Counted from the stretch's first letter, positions 1-8,758 are shown. The stretch is 64,000 nt of DNA from an uncultured Hyphomicrobiales bacterium (GCA_903847605.1 CAINED010000084.1:17354-81353), one strand, 5' to 3'. Program-made: numbers and translations. The notes: generated from the sequence alone by a model not told the origin.

Positions 1-96
1 GACGGTTGCGCCGAGTTCTGCAACAGCCTCAGCCGTGGAGCGCCCGATTCCCGTGCCTGCCCCGGTGACGACAATCACCTCGTCGTTGAAACGCAT
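1..96 (-). CDS. Short-chain dehydrogenase/reductase, N-terminal fragment (cut by window edge)
   Basis: Only the first 32 codons lie in the window; the gene continues leftward beyond base 1. Translation from the ATG at 96-94 gives MRFNDEVIVVTGAGTGIGRS followed by TAEAVAELGATV. This is the first beta strand and the TGxxxGxG nucleotide-binding loop of a classical SDR, an NAD(P)-dependent oxidoreductase. It lies 109 bases downstream of the LLM flavoenzyme gene on the same strand and is probably the next gene of that leftward catabolic unit. The catalytic Ser-Tyr-Lys part is not visible, so the substrate cannot be guessed. Confidence 0.85.
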   Translation of the reverse strand, partial: MRFNDEVIVVTGAGTGIGRSTAEAVAELGATV

Positions 97-205
97 TTTC
101 TCGAGCACGTCGATTTCCCCGGAGGTTGAGGGAAGCCTGTAGTGAAAATCGGGCCGAGCCCAATGGTGCACTGGTCTTCCTGTTTCCCATTCCAATCGCT
201 GTTGA

Positions 206-1393
206 TTATTCGGCAGCCTTGATACTCATGCCCTGATATTGCTTGTCGGTGAGCGCCTGGAGGGCGGGCATCACCTCGCTTGCGAAGAGGCGGATATTGC
301 GTTCGGTCAGATCGCGCGGAAGGGTGCCGAATTGCAGGAGGCAGAGCAGGTTCTGGAAGCCCAGCATCTTGTGGGTTTCCGTGAACTGCTTGCGAACGGT
401 ATCGGGACTGCCGCAAACGATGATGCCCTGTTCGATCAGGGTGTCGATCGTGTGCTCCTGGCCGCTCACCGAGCGCTTGTGACTGCGCATGTTCGCCAGC
501 GACGCGGCGGATAGGTAGCCGGGCGGGAAGAGCATTTCAAACGGCAGGCGCAAAAGCCGGTTGAAGAGATGTTCGATATGCGGCTTCGCTTCATCGCGCG
601 CCTTCTGATCGGTGTCTGAAATGTAGACGGGCGTCGACCAGCCGATCTGATCGGAGCTTGCCGTATAGCCGAACTTCTTCTCGGCGCATTCGCGATAGTA
701 ATTCAGGAAGCGCACGACCGACGCGGTGGGGCTGTAGGCCTGCAGGTAGGTATATTTGCGCGAGGGATGCGCGGCCCACTCGATTGTTTCTGTCGAGCCT
801 GTCGAAGGCGCCCAGATCGGTGGATGCGGCTGCTGGTAGGGACGCGGCCATGTGTTCACATATTCGAGGTGATAGAATTTGCCTTCGAAGGAAAACGGTC
901 CGGGCTTTGTCCATGCCTGTACAACGAGATCGTGCGCTTCCTGAAAGCGCGCATGCGAGAAGGCCGGATTGTTGCCGGTCGAAAAATATTCGGCGCCGAT
1001 GCCGCGCACCATGCCCGTGATGAGACGCCCGCCGGTGATGTTGTCGATCATCGCATGTTCTTCGGCGATGTTCAGCGGGTGGTCGCGCAGTCCGAAAGCA
1101 TTGCCGAGAATGGCAAGGCGCGCCTTTTTTGTGCGGCGTGCAAGCGCCGCAGCCATCACGACCGGCGAGGGCATGAGGCCATAGGCGTTCTGATGGTGCT
1201 CATTTACCGAAATCCCGTCGAAGCCGAGTTCGTCGGCAAGTTCGAGTTCGTCGAGATATCTGTTGTAGAGTTCGAATCCCTTTTTGGGATCGTAATAGGT
1301 GTTGGGAAGAACGACCCAAACCGCGCGATACTTGTCGTAATAACTCATATCGAGATGAGCATAGGGCATCAGGTGGAAGATGAAGATCTTCAT
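206..1393 (-). CDS. LLM class flavin-dependent oxidoreductase (luciferase-like monooxygenase), 395 aa
   Basis: A bacterial luciferase-like TIM-barrel flavoenzyme of about the usual full length. The N-terminus contains the NEHH motif at residues 64-67 followed by NAYGLMPSP, then the conserved DNITGGRL and FEGKFYHLEYVNTWPRPYQ segments and the PPIWAPSTGSTETIEW stretch. Family members use reduced FMN and O2 for monooxygenation, such as Baeyer-Villiger-type, limonene-type or C-S/C-N cleavage; the reaction here is unknown. It overlaps the upstream alpha/beta hydrolase gene by four bases (ATGA at 1390-1393), so the two are translationally coupled and probably act in sequence. It is a close paralogue of the LLM gene at 8759-9925 (shared FHLMPYA start, NEHH and WPRPYQ). 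Confidence 0.93.
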   Translation of the reverse strand: MKIFIFHLMPYAHLDMSYYDKYRAVWVVLPNTYYDPKKGFELYNRYLDELELADELGFDGISVNEHHQNAYGLMPSPVVMAAALARRTKKARLAILGNAFGLRDHPLNIAEEHAMIDNITGGRLITGMVRGIGAEYFSTGNNPAFSHARFQEAHDLVVQAWTKPGPFSFEGKFYHLEYVNTWPRPYQQPHPPIWAPSTGSTETIEWAAHPSRKYTYLQAYSPTASVVRFLNYYRECAEKKFGYTASSDQIGWSTPVYISDTDQKARDEAKPHIEHLFNRLLRLPFEMLFPPGYLSAASLANMRSHKRSVSGQEHTIDTLIEQGIIVCGSPDTVRKQFTETHKMLGFQNLLCLLQFGTLPRDLTERNIRLFASEVMPALQALTDKQYQGMSIKAAE

Positions 1394-2169
1394 GACGCTG
1401 TCCTCCCGACGAACTGCGAAATTTCTCTGGCGAAGGCTTTGGGTTGATCGAGGTTGACGAGATGGGCGGCGTTGCCGACCTTCGAGAGGGATGCGCCGGG
1501 AATCATGTCACGCAGTGCTTCGCCATAAGCGAGGGGTATGACCTGATTTCCCTCGCTCCAGACAACGTGCGTTGGAACCTTGACGCGGTGTAGCCAGCGA
1601 TCGAGCTTCGGATTGCACAAACGTGGCGACCAGGAAAACTTTGCCGCGGCAGCGCGGTTGCGCTCGTAGATGTCTTCTCGGTCCGGACTGGAGCGCCAGG
1701 TCTCAAGCCAGGCCTTGGCGCCCTCTCCGGCGAACAACAGCTTCAACAATTCGCCTTCGGAGCAGACAAACATGTCGCCACGCGGCACGCCCTTGAGGCG
1801 AAGGCCGGCGCTGTTTACGAGCGTAAGCGATTTGAAGCGATGGCTGGCGTAGATCGCCATCTCCATAGCAATCCATCCGCCAAGGCACTGGCCGACGACG
1901 TGAACAGCGTCGAGCTTAAGGGCGTCCAGCAGATCGAGATAAAATATGGCGAGGTCTTTGACGTCATCGACATTGTCCGAAACGTCGGAGCGTCCGAAGC
2001 CCGGATGATCGGGCGCGATGATTTCATAGCGCTCAGAAAGCTCCAGCAGGCCCGGTTCGTTTTCTGACATGCCCTGAAGGCCATGGAGGAAAAGCAGGGG
2101 CTCGCCGCGGCCGAAACGCTGGACATGAACCTTGCTGCCGCGCAAATCGATAACGGCGCTCTCAGTCAA
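1390..2169 (-). CDS. Alpha/beta hydrolase with Cys at the nucleophile elbow, 259 aa
   Basis: An alpha/beta hydrolase-fold protein resembling meta-cleavage-product hydrolases: oxyanion segment LLFLHGLQG at residues 25-33, DHPGFGRSD, then the elbow VVGQCLGGW. The usual nucleophile Ser is Cys95 (codon TGC). The position expected for the triad acid reads WSEGNQVIP, so the Asp is Asn208 with Glu206 nearby; the His is H236 in NAAHLVNL. The homologue at 16631-17428 has the canonical Ser96-Asp211-His239. The protein may be a Cys hydrolase in the manner of dienelactone hydrolase, or use Glu206. It lies between the crotonase and LLM genes in the leftward operon, overlapping the latter by four bases. 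Confidence 0.92.
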   Translation of the reverse strand: MTESAVIDLRGSKVHVQRFGRGEPLLFLHGLQGMSENEPGLLELSERYEIIAPDHPGFGRSDVSDNVDDVKDLAIFYLDLLDALKLDAVHVVGQCLGGWIAMEMAIYASHRFKSLTLVNSAGLRLKGVPRGDMFVCSEGELLKLLFAGEGAKAWLETWRSSPDREDIYERNRAAAAKFSWSPRLCNPKLDRWLHRVKVPTHVVWSEGNQVIPLAYGEALRDMIPGASLSKVGNAAHLVNLDQPKAFAREISQFVGRTAS

Positions 2170-2295
2170 AGCAGGCCTCCCTTTTTATCCGCAACAGCAT
2201 CACAGCCATCCGGTCATTTTTCTCAGGTTCCTATCATTCCGGGAGCATGTCAATGCAAAGCTCCCGGCGCAATTGTCGCGTTCAGGCCGATACTT

Positions 2296-3117
2296 TCAGC
2301 TGCTCGCCTTTTCATGCCCGCCGAGTCCCGGCCTGTATTTGCCTTGCAGGAAATCGCCGATCCCTTCGTCGCGCCAAGAGCCGTTCTGGCGCAAAGTCAG
2401 CTGGTCGGATTTCGCGGCTGCGTAATTGATAGCCGCGTCGGATGTCATTTCGAGCGAATAGCGATAGCCTTCCTTGCAGGCCGTCAAAGCGTCGGGATCC
2501 TTTGCCGCGATTTCCTGCGCAATCGCCATAACCTCTTTTTTCAAATCGGCGAGAGGATAGGCAGCATTGACGAAGCCGATCTCGGCAGCGCGTTCGCCGT
2601 TAAAGGGGCGGCCCGTCATCGCGTAGAACATGGCTTCGCGCGGGCGCATGATGTTGGCGAGCGACTTGCTGACGCTGCCGCCGGGATAATGCTTGAAGTT
2701 GATTTCTGACAGGCCGAACGTCGCCTCCTTGGCGGCGAAGGCAAGATCGCTTCCTTCCACGATGGAAAATGCGCCGCCGAAGCAATAGCCGTTGATCATG
2801 GCGATCACGGGCTTCGGATAGTAGCGCAGCGTGCGATAGCGCCAGTCGGTCGCCAGTCTGAAGATGCGGTCGAATTCCGGCGGATTGTCCTGCAGTTCGA
2901 CGAAGAACTGCTTCAGGTCCATGCCGGCGCAGAAAGAATTTCCAGCGCCAGTGATCACGATCACCCGCGACGTCTTTTCGTAGCGTAGCTTTTCCAGAAC
3001 TTCCGTCATCTCGATGTGAAGCATCGGGCTCATGGCATTGCGCTTGTGCGGACGATTGAGCGTGATGGTCGCGACCGCGTTTTCAATTTCATAGGTGACG
3101 GTGTTGGATTCGGTCAT
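2296..3117 (-). CDS. Enoyl-CoA hydratase/isomerase family protein, hydroxycinnamoyl-CoA hydratase-lyase-like, 273 aa
   Basis: A crotonase-fold protein. The oxyanion-hole segments are SFCAGMDLKQFF (residues 61-72) and INGYCFGGAFS (108-118), and the catalytic Glu is E138 in FGLSEINF. The NRPHKRNAMSP start and the overall pattern resemble p-hydroxycinnamoyl-CoA hydratase/lyase (feruloyl-CoA hydratase, vanillin pathway) more than fatty-acid hydratases. Compared with the Pseudomonas enzyme as remembered, S123 and E143 are kept (S118, E138), W146 is Phe141, and Tyr239, which contacts the phenolic OH, aligns with Ala234. The ring-hydroxyl specificity is therefore probably different. It is the fourth-last gene of the leftward unit and implies a CoA-activated intermediate, although no CoA ligase is seen nearby. 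Confidence 0.9.
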   Translation of the reverse strand: MTESNTVTYEIENAVATITLNRPHKRNAMSPMLHIEMTEVLEKLRYEKTSRVIVITGAGNSFCAGMDLKQFFVELQDNPPEFDRIFRLATDWRYRTLRYYPKPVIAMINGYCFGGAFSIVEGSDLAFAAKEATFGLSEINFKHYPGGSVSKSLANIMRPREAMFYAMTGRPFNGERAAEIGFVNAAYPLADLKKEVMAIAQEIAAKDPDALTACKEGYRYSLEMTSDAAINYAAAKSDQLTLRQNGSWRDEGIGDFLQGKYRPGLGGHEKASS

Positions 3118-3172
3118 CTTGTCCTCCTTGATGGGTAGTATGCGCTGCGTTTCTGCTTCTTCTTGACTTTGT

Positions 3173-4006
3173 TCAGACCGGCCAGCCCGCTGGAATACCG
3201 ATTTCCGCGGCCGGCTTGTCTTTCTCCCTTTCCCATTCGGATGCGTTGATGCGTCGGCCGTTTGCGCCGTTGGATCTCGGCGACATCAACCAGGCAATTG
3301 GCTCCATCATAGCTTCGGGCTGAACGAGGGCCGATCTGTCGACGGGTTCGTCTTGCGGGATCATGCGCGTATTCGCCGCGCCGCCCGGCAGCAGCGCGTT
3401 GACGCTCACGCCTGTGTCCTTGAGATCCTTGGACCAGATGACGGTTGCGGATTCGAGCGCGGCTTTCGATGGCCCGTAGGGCGAGAAGCCCTCCATCAGC
3501 ATGGTGAACAGGCTGGTTTCGATGTTGACAATTCGGCCCCACCCTTGCTCGACAAGAACCGGCGCGACGGCCTTGGCCATCATGAACGGACCATTGACGT
3601 TGACGTCAATCGCACGTCGCCACGCGGCGGCATCCAGTTCATAAAAAGCCTTGCGCCCGCCCACAAGGACATTTCCGAAGTCCTGCATGCCAATGGCCGC
3701 ATTGTTTACGAGGCCATGAAGCGCCCCGAAGTGCGAAAGTGTTTCGCTCACGACTTGCTCGCAATCGGCAAAATTCGTTACATCGGCATTGATGACAAGG
3801 AGGCGATCGAGCAGGAAGTCTTTTGCGGCTATTCCCTTCAGTTCATCGATCTGCGCAGCGCTTGAGGGAAGATCGGCGACTGTGACGCTCAGGCCGTTGC
3901 GAAGCAGGGAAAGGGTCATCGCACGCCCGAGCCCTTGCGCCCCGCCAGTGACAATCGCGACGAGTTTCGATGGATCGGTCGTGTTGCTCGCGGATGAATG
4001 CGCCAT
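3173..4006 (-). CDS. SDR family NAD(P)-dependent oxidoreductase, 277 aa
   Basis: A classical short-chain dehydrogenase with nucleotide-binding loop VTGGAQGLGRAM at residues 19-30 and the NNAAIG motif near residue 97. The active-site Tyr-Lys is in SPYGPSKAALE; the catalytic-Ser strand reads VNIETSLF, so the Ser is preceded by Glu-Thr rather than the usual Ser-Ser. The C-terminus is longer than in most SDRs, with a disordered-looking RSNGANGRRINASEWE tail. The gene lies between the transporter genes and the crotonase on the minus strand, so it likely oxidises or reduces an alcohol/ketone intermediate of the same pathway. Confidence 0.92.
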   Translation of the reverse strand: MAHSSASNTTDPSKLVAIVTGGAQGLGRAMTLSLLRNGLSVTVADLPSSAAQIDELKGIAAKDFLLDRLLVINADVTNFADCEQVVSETLSHFGALHGLVNNAAIGMQDFGNVLVGGRKAFYELDAAAWRRAIDVNVNGPFMMAKAVAPVLVEQGWGRIVNIETSLFTMLMEGFSPYGPSKAALESATVIWSKDLKDTGVSVNALLPGGAANTRMIPQDEPVDRSALVQPEAMMEPIAWLMSPRSNGANGRRINASEWEREKDKPAAEIGIPAGWPV

Positions 4007-4074
4007 GGACGTTCTCCCGGATCGTGTTGTACATCGGCTCTATCGGCCGCCTGTTTGTCGTGACCCGTTGCTTT

Positions 4075-4764
4075 CTAAACTCCCAGAAACCTGGACTTTG
4101 CCGCCGTGTCTGAGGCCAGTTCCTCCGGCAGGCACTTATGAACGATCACGCCCTTTTGCATGATGAAGACGATGTCGGCGTATCGTAGCGCGAAGTTCAA
4201 CTGCTGTTCGATCAGCAGGATCGAGGTTCCCGCCTGTTTCAATTCGCCGATGGTTCTGCCGAGTTCGCGGACCATGAGAGGAGCGAGTCCTTCGGTTGGC
4301 TCGTCCATCAGAAGCAGGCCGGGATTGCCCACCAGTGCGCGTGCTGCAGCCAGCATTTGCTGTTCGCCGCCGCTGAGTTTGCCGGCCAAACTGCGCATCC
4401 GGCTCCGTAGATTGGGAAACAGATCCAATACGCGCTCGAACGTCCATTGGCCGTCTCCGCGCGCAGTCACTTGAAGGTTCTCCCGGATGTTCAGCGAGCG
4501 GAAGACCTGCCGTCCCTGTGGCACATATCCAATGCCGAGCCTTGCAATGCGATGGGCCGGCGTGTGGGTAATGTCGGCGTTGCGAAAGCGAATGACGCCC
4601 TTGCGTGGCGGCGTCAGGCCCATGATGGAGCGCGCAAGCGTCGTCTTGCCGACGCCATTGCGGCCGAGCAAGGCTACGACCTGACCTGGCATGACTTCCA
4701 GCGATACGCCCTGGAGAACGTAGCTGTCGCCATAATAGGTATGAACATCTTCTATGTTCAGCAT
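4075..4764 (-). CDS. Liv-type ABC transporter ATP-binding protein (LivF family)
   Basis: ATPase subunit of a hydrophobic amino-acid/organic-acid importer (HAAT family). The chosen start is the ATG at 4764, giving MLNIEDVHTYYGDSYVLQGV as in other LivF proteins; an in-frame upstream ATG at 4794 would add ten residues unlike the family and overlap the preceding gene. Visible motifs are Walker A GRNGVGKTT (about residue 34), signature LSGGEQQ, Walker B LLLMDEPTEG and the H-loop-region IEQQLNFAL. About 229 aa is normal for LivF. It is the last transporter gene of the leftward unit, directly after LivG. Liv-type systems in catabolic islands often carry aromatic or other carboxylates rather than amino acids, so the substrate is open. 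Confidence 0.93.
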   Translation of the reverse strand: MLNIEDVHTYYGDSYVLQGVSLEVMPGQVVALLGRNGVGKTTLARSIMGLTPPRKGVIRFRNADITHTPAHRIARLGIGYVPQGRQVFRSLNIRENLQVTARGDGQWTFERVLDLFPNLRSRMRSLAGKLSGGEQQMLAAARALVGNPGLLLMDEPTEGLAPLMVRELGRTIGELKQAGTSILLIEQQLNFALRYADIVFIMQKGVIVHKCLPEELASDTAAKSRFLGV

Positions 4765-4768
4765 GGGG

Positions 4769-5509
4769 TCAGTCCGCGCCCAGGTAGATTTCATTGACTT
4801 GCGGATGGGCGCGAATTTCGTCGGCGTTGCCTTCCACGATCATCTGCCCCTGATGAAAGACGTTAATACGGTCGGCGAGATCGAAGGCGACATCCATGTC
4901 ATGCTCGATCATCAGGATCGTCATTTCGCGCGGCAGTTCGTGGATCATGCCTGAGACGCGCACAACTTCGGCAGCGGAGAGTCCTGCCATCGGCTCGTCC
5001 AGCAACAAGACCTTGGGATTTCTCGACATTGCGAGCATCAGGTCCACCTGGCGCTGCTGGCCGTATGATATCTCGCGTGCAGGCGAGGACGCGATGCCGG
5101 TCAGCTGCCAGTGTTCGAGAAGTTCATCGGCGCGCTGAAACAGAGCCGTGTTGGCGCGCATGCTTCGGAACAGGGAATAGGCGCCTGATGTGCCGGCCTG
5201 AAGCGCCAGCAAGAGGTTTTCCATGACCGTGAGGCGGCTGAAGAGATTGGTAATCTGGAATGTGCGGGCAAGACCCAGATTGGCCCTCTCATTGGCAGGA
5301 AGCTGCGTTATGTCCTGTCCGAACAGGCTGATGCGGCCGCCTGATACGGGAAACGTACCCGTGAGCATGTTGAAGAAGGTCGTCTTGCCAGCGCCGTTGG
5401 GACCGATGATGACACGGCGCTGACCTTCAGGCACGTCCAGCGAGATATCGGATAGCGCCTGAACGCCACCGAAGTTCTTGGACACGCCCTGGGCTGACAA
5501 AGCGCTCAT
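4769..5509 (-). CDS. Liv-type ABC transporter ATP-binding protein (LivG family), 246 aa
   Basis: Second ATPase of the importer. Start chosen at the ATG at 5509, which overlaps the stop of the upstream permease in an ATGA arrangement and yields MSALSAQGVSKNFGGVQALS. The reading frame is open further upstream, but that part is only antisense-like shadow of the permease. Motifs are Walker A GPNGAGKTTFF, signature ISYGQQRQ, Walker B VLLLDEPMAG, and the LivG-typical C-terminus with MIEHDMDVAF and MIVEGNADEIRAHP. Length is typical for LivG. Confidence 0.94.
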   Translation of the reverse strand: MSALSAQGVSKNFGGVQALSDISLDVPEGQRRVIIGPNGAGKTTFFNMLTGTFPVSGGRISLFGQDITQLPANERANLGLARTFQITNLFSRLTVMENLLLALQAGTSGAYSLFRSMRANTALFQRADELLEHWQLTGIASSPAREISYGQQRQVDLMLAMSRNPKVLLLDEPMAGLSAAEVVRVSGMIHELPREMTILMIEHDMDVAFDLADRINVFHQGQMIVEGNADEIRAHPQVNEIYLGAD

Positions 5510-6465
5510 TTGCGCCCTCTCTTGCGACGGAAATCCCGGACGAGCCCAGCCATTCCATTTGGCGCAAAGAGGGCGACCGCGAGGTAGATCACGCCCATGA
5601 TCATGATCCAGCGCTCGGTGAAGCCGCTGATGACGTTCTCCAGCAGCACGATCAGGGCTGCGCCGATTGCGGGCCCCGCCAGCGTGCCAGCGCCGCCCAG
5701 AATGACCATGAGCAGCACTTCCGCCGAACGCGCGACATGAATGTAGTCGGGACTGACGAAGCGGTTGAGATAAACATAGAGGATGCCGGCAAGGCCGGCG
5801 AAGAGGCCGCCGATGACGAAGACAGCGAGCTTGTAGCGCCATACATTATAGCCGAGAGCCAGCATTCGTGTTTCGCTCTCGCGTATTCCGCGCAGGACGT
5901 AGCCGAAGGGCGAAGCTGCAATCCTGAACATGAGCAGCGCTCCGATCGACACGAAAGCAAGTACGAAATAATAGAAATTGGTTCCGTCGGCTAACGAGAT
6001 CGTCGCGCTGAGGTCCGGTCGCGGCACGTTAGGCAAACCGTCGTCGCCGCCGGTGACGCTTCGCCAACCGAAGGCAATGCCCCAGGCGAGTTGCGACAAC
6101 GCGAGTGTGATCATCAAGAAATAGCTGCCTCGTGTGCGAAGGGCGAGCATCCCGAATACGACCGCAACGACACCGCTCAAGAGCAGGGCAGCGGGCATTG
6201 CGATCCAGAAACTCCAACCCAGTTTCAGCGCGAGAAGACCAGCCGTATAGGCGGAGATGCCGAAATAGGCCGCATGACCGAGCGAGGCCATGCCCGTATA
6301 GCCGATCAGCAAGTCGAGGCTCATCGCGAAGAGGGCGAAGATCATCATCTTCACGACGAGACCGAGATAATAAGGCGTGAGAACGAAGGGCAAGGCGAGC
6401 ATCAGGGGCAGGCCGATTGCTACCGTCAGGATGATGCTGCGATGAGAGGAGGCGCCTGTGTTCAT
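5506..6465 (-). CDS. Liv-type ABC transporter permease (LivM family), 319 aa
   Basis: Inner-membrane permease of the first Liv-type importer. It contains a series of hydrophobic segments and the family-typical stretches MSLDLLIGYTGMASLGHAAY and RGIRESETRMLALGYN, the latter being the coupling loop to the ATPases. The C-terminus ends in the conserved APNGMAGLVRDFRRKRGRK. It overlaps the LivG gene by four bases and lies 15 bases after LivH. The substrate is unknown. Confidence 0.94.
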   Translation of the reverse strand: MNTGASSHRSIILTVAIGLPLMLALPFVLTPYYLGLVVKMMIFALFAMSLDLLIGYTGMASLGHAAYFGISAYTAGLLALKLGWSFWIAMPAALLLSGVVAVVFGMLALRTRGSYFLMITLALSQLAWGIAFGWRSVTGGDDGLPNVPRPDLSATISLADGTNFYYFVLAFVSIGALLMFRIAASPFGYVLRGIRESETRMLALGYNVWRYKLAVFVIGGLFAGLAGILYVYLNRFVSPDYIHVARSAEVLLMVILGGAGTLAGPAIGAALIVLLENVISGFTERWIMIMGVIYLAVALFAPNGMAGLVRDFRRKRGRK

Positions 6466-6480
6466 GGTTGGCAGCGCTTC

Positions 6481-7335
6481 CTATTCACGACCGAAGAGTC
6501 CGGTCGGCCGGACTGCGAGGATGAGGGCCATGGGAGCGAAGATGGTGAAGAGCGCAAATTCCGGAAAGAACACCTTGCCGAAATTGTCCAGCAGGCCGAC
6601 GGCGAGACCGCCGACCAGCGCGCCTTTCAGGCTTCCGAGCCCGCCGATGATGACGACGACAAACCCAAGCAGCATGATCTCGAAATCGGCGCCCGGAAAG
6701 ACGCCGACGATCGGCCCGCCCATCACGCCGCCGAGAGCCGCGAGAAAAGCGCCGAATGCGAAGACGAGGGTGAAGAGCAGGGAGACGTTGATTCCCAGCG
6801 CGCGCGCGATCTCTTCATTGTCGACGCCAGCGCGGATCATCGCGCCGATCCGCGTGCCTTCCTGTACCCACCATAACAGCATGGCGACTGCGAGACCGAA
6901 GCCGATGATGAAAAGGCGATACGACGGATAAAACGTGCCGAGTAGCGGGATCGATTGTTCGAACAGGGCGGGCTTTGGCAGGGTTTCGGGATTGCTGCCC
7001 CAGATCAGCATGGCGAGATCGGAAAAGATGAACAGGAAGCCAAACGTCAGGAGGGTTTGCGGCATCTCCTGAAGATGCAGCCTGCGCAGAAAAAATCGCT
7101 CCATCACCACGCCGATGATCGTGACGCAGGCGCAACCTGCGAGAACCGCGAGGATGAAACTTCCCGTATATTTGACCGCGACCAGACCGGCATATCCGCC
7201 GAGCATGTAGAAGGAGCCGTGCGTAAGATTCAGGATCTTCATCAGGCCGTAGATCAGGGAAAGACCGGATGCGAGCAGGAACAGAAGCATCCCGAAAGAG
7301 ATTCCGTTCAGCGTTTGGATGATCCAGAAGTTCAT
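6481..7335 (-). CDS. Liv-type ABC transporter permease (LivH family), 284 aa
   Basis: Permease partner of the LivM protein. The start is placed at the ATG at 7335 (MNFWIIQTLNGISFGMLLFL), as in LivH homologues; the open frame upstream encodes a Cys/Arg-rich stretch unlike the family. The segments SGLSLIYGLMKILNLTHGSF and the coupling loop RAGVDNEEIARALGIN are diagnostic. It follows the binding-protein gene after a 213-base spacer holding a stem-loop, a common arrangement that keeps binding protein in excess. Confidence 0.94.
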   Translation of the reverse strand: MNFWIIQTLNGISFGMLLFLLASGLSLIYGLMKILNLTHGSFYMLGGYAGLVAVKYTGSFILAVLAGCACVTIIGVVMERFFLRRLHLQEMPQTLLTFGFLFIFSDLAMLIWGSNPETLPKPALFEQSIPLLGTFYPSYRLFIIGFGLAVAMLLWWVQEGTRIGAMIRAGVDNEEIARALGINVSLLFTLVFAFGAFLAALGGVMGGPIVGVFPGADFEIMLLGFVVVIIGGLGSLKGALVGGLAVGLLDNFGKVFFPEFALFTIFAPMALILAVRPTGLFGRE

Positions 7336-7476
7336 GTCTCCCCGGTTCCGTCCCTTGATACATTTGGTGATGGGGCCGATTTTTTGCCATCGACAATACA
7401 GGCATCGTTTATCGCCGCAGCTTTGCAACGGCGCACTGGAAGAACTCGAGGCGCTTCCAGCGATTTTTCAATCGGA

Positions 7477-7536
7477 TGCATGCGGAGCAGAGCCGCGCTG
7501 TTCGCTCCATGAAGCGATGCCGGCTCCGCGCATGCA
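7477..7536 (-). promoter_or_regulatory. Intercistronic stem-loop between binding protein and LivH genes
   Basis: In the 213-base spacer after the binding-protein stop codon, TGCATGCGGAGC (7477-7488) pairs with GCTCCGCGCATGCA (7523-7536) with a two-base bulge. There is no clear U-run after it on the transcribed (minus) strand. By analogy with other binding-protein-dependent importer operons it may stabilise the upstream mRNA or attenuate downstream expression. The pairing is seen in the sequence; the role is inferred. Confidence 0.45.
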
Positions 7537-7548
7537 CTCCTTGCCCGA

Positions 7549-8718
7549 TCAGGGGAACAGTTCGTACGGATCCTTCAATTGCGGCAGGCGCGTGCCGCAT
7601 TCGTTGAAGAGGCGTCCGTCCGGTCCGCGAGCGACCTTGAGGGCGTAGAAGTCGTGCACGATGCCGCGGTTGGCGTCGAAGCTGGCTTCGCCCATGGGGC
7701 CCTTGATCTTCACCTTGCCCAAAGCGGCAACAAATGCATCGCGGTCTTCGGCCTTGCCGCCGATGTCGGCGAGGGCCTGGATCACCATTCTCGCAGCCAT
7801 GTAGCCGAGATACTGGTAAGAGCCGGGCAGGGCCTTGAACTGCGCCTGATAATCGGCGACGAACTTCTTGTTCTCCGGCGTGTCGAAGGTTCCGCAATAC
7901 AGATAAGCGCTGTGAACGCCGACGGATTCCGGCGGCATACTGACCAGAACCTCCTCGCTGGTGAAGGAGGCGATGCCCATGAAGGGCATCCGCTTCTGCA
8001 GGCCATATTCGACATATTGCTTGACGATGCGCGGAGAGTCTGCTCCCCACATGGCCGCAAAGACGCCATCGGCCTTCGAGGGCTCCATCTTCGTCAGATA
8101 GGGCGCATAGTCGGCGGTGCCGACATTCGGGTACATGGACTCGACGATGTTGTCCGCGCCGAAGATCTTGCGCAGAGCCTCGTTTGCCTCATGTCCCGGA
8201 GGCGCGTTCCAGCCGATGAGGTAGGCCCGCTTCCAGCCGAGCGATTTGGCGGCTTCCGCGGCAGCCAGAGTGTATTGGTAAGATGACGGCACAAAGCGGA
8301 AAATATAGGGGCTCTTCTGTTGGCGCGTGAGGCTCGCGAGCGCGACATTGCTTACCCAAGGGATTTTCTGCTCGATTACGTAAGGCGCAAGCGCCGCGCC
8401 CACTGAACTCACGAGTTCCGACAGGAGCAGATGAACCTTGTCTCGCTCAACCATCGCCTTCACTTTCGTGAGGCCCGTATCCGGACGTCCTGCGCTGTCC
8501 TCAAAGAGAAGCTCGACCTTGCGTCCTGCAATGGTGTTCTTGATTTCGTCAAAAGCCATTTTGATGGCATCGCGGGTCGGACGCCCCTGGCTGGCGAGCG
8601 GACCCGTCAGCGGATACATCACGCCGATGCGAATGGCTTCCTGAGCTTGTGCAGGCTGATGAACAAACGTTGCATATGCTGCGACTGCGAGCGCGCTCGC
8701 GACTTTTGCCAACCTCAT
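7549..8718 (-). CDS. ABC transporter substrate-binding protein (Leu/Ile/Val-binding type), 389 aa
   Basis: Periplasmic type I binding protein of the first Liv-type importer. Start chosen at the ATG at 8718, which is preceded by a strong GAGGGAGG ribosome-binding site on the minus strand; upstream in-frame ATGs lack one. Residues 1-26 are a signal peptide (MRLAKVASALAVAAYATFVH, cleaved near AQA-QE). The mature protein begins EAIRIGVMYPLTGPLASQG, characteristic of the peripl_BP_6 family. It lies first after the LLM gene and upstream of LivH-M-G-F. The ligand is unknown; the neighbouring enzymes suggest an organic acid or amide. Confidence 0.93.
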   Translation of the reverse strand: MRLAKVASALAVAAYATFVHQPAQAQEAIRIGVMYPLTGPLASQGRPTRDAIKMAFDEIKNTIAGRKVELLFEDSAGRPDTGLTKVKAMVERDKVHLLLSELVSSVGAALAPYVIEQKIPWVSNVALASLTRQQKSPYIFRFVPSSYQYTLAAAEAAKSLGWKRAYLIGWNAPPGHEANEALRKIFGADNIVESMYPNVGTADYAPYLTKMEPSKADGVFAAMWGADSPRIVKQYVEYGLQKRMPFMGIASFTSEEVLVSMPPESVGVHSAYLYCGTFDTPENKKFVADYQAQFKALPGSYQYLGYMAARMVIQALADIGGKAEDRDAFVAALGKVKIKGPMGEASFDANRGIVHDFYALKVARGPDGRLFNECGTRLPQLKDPYELFP

Positions 8719-8758
8719 GGCATCCTCCCTCATGATATTTTTTTGAAAGCTTACCGAA

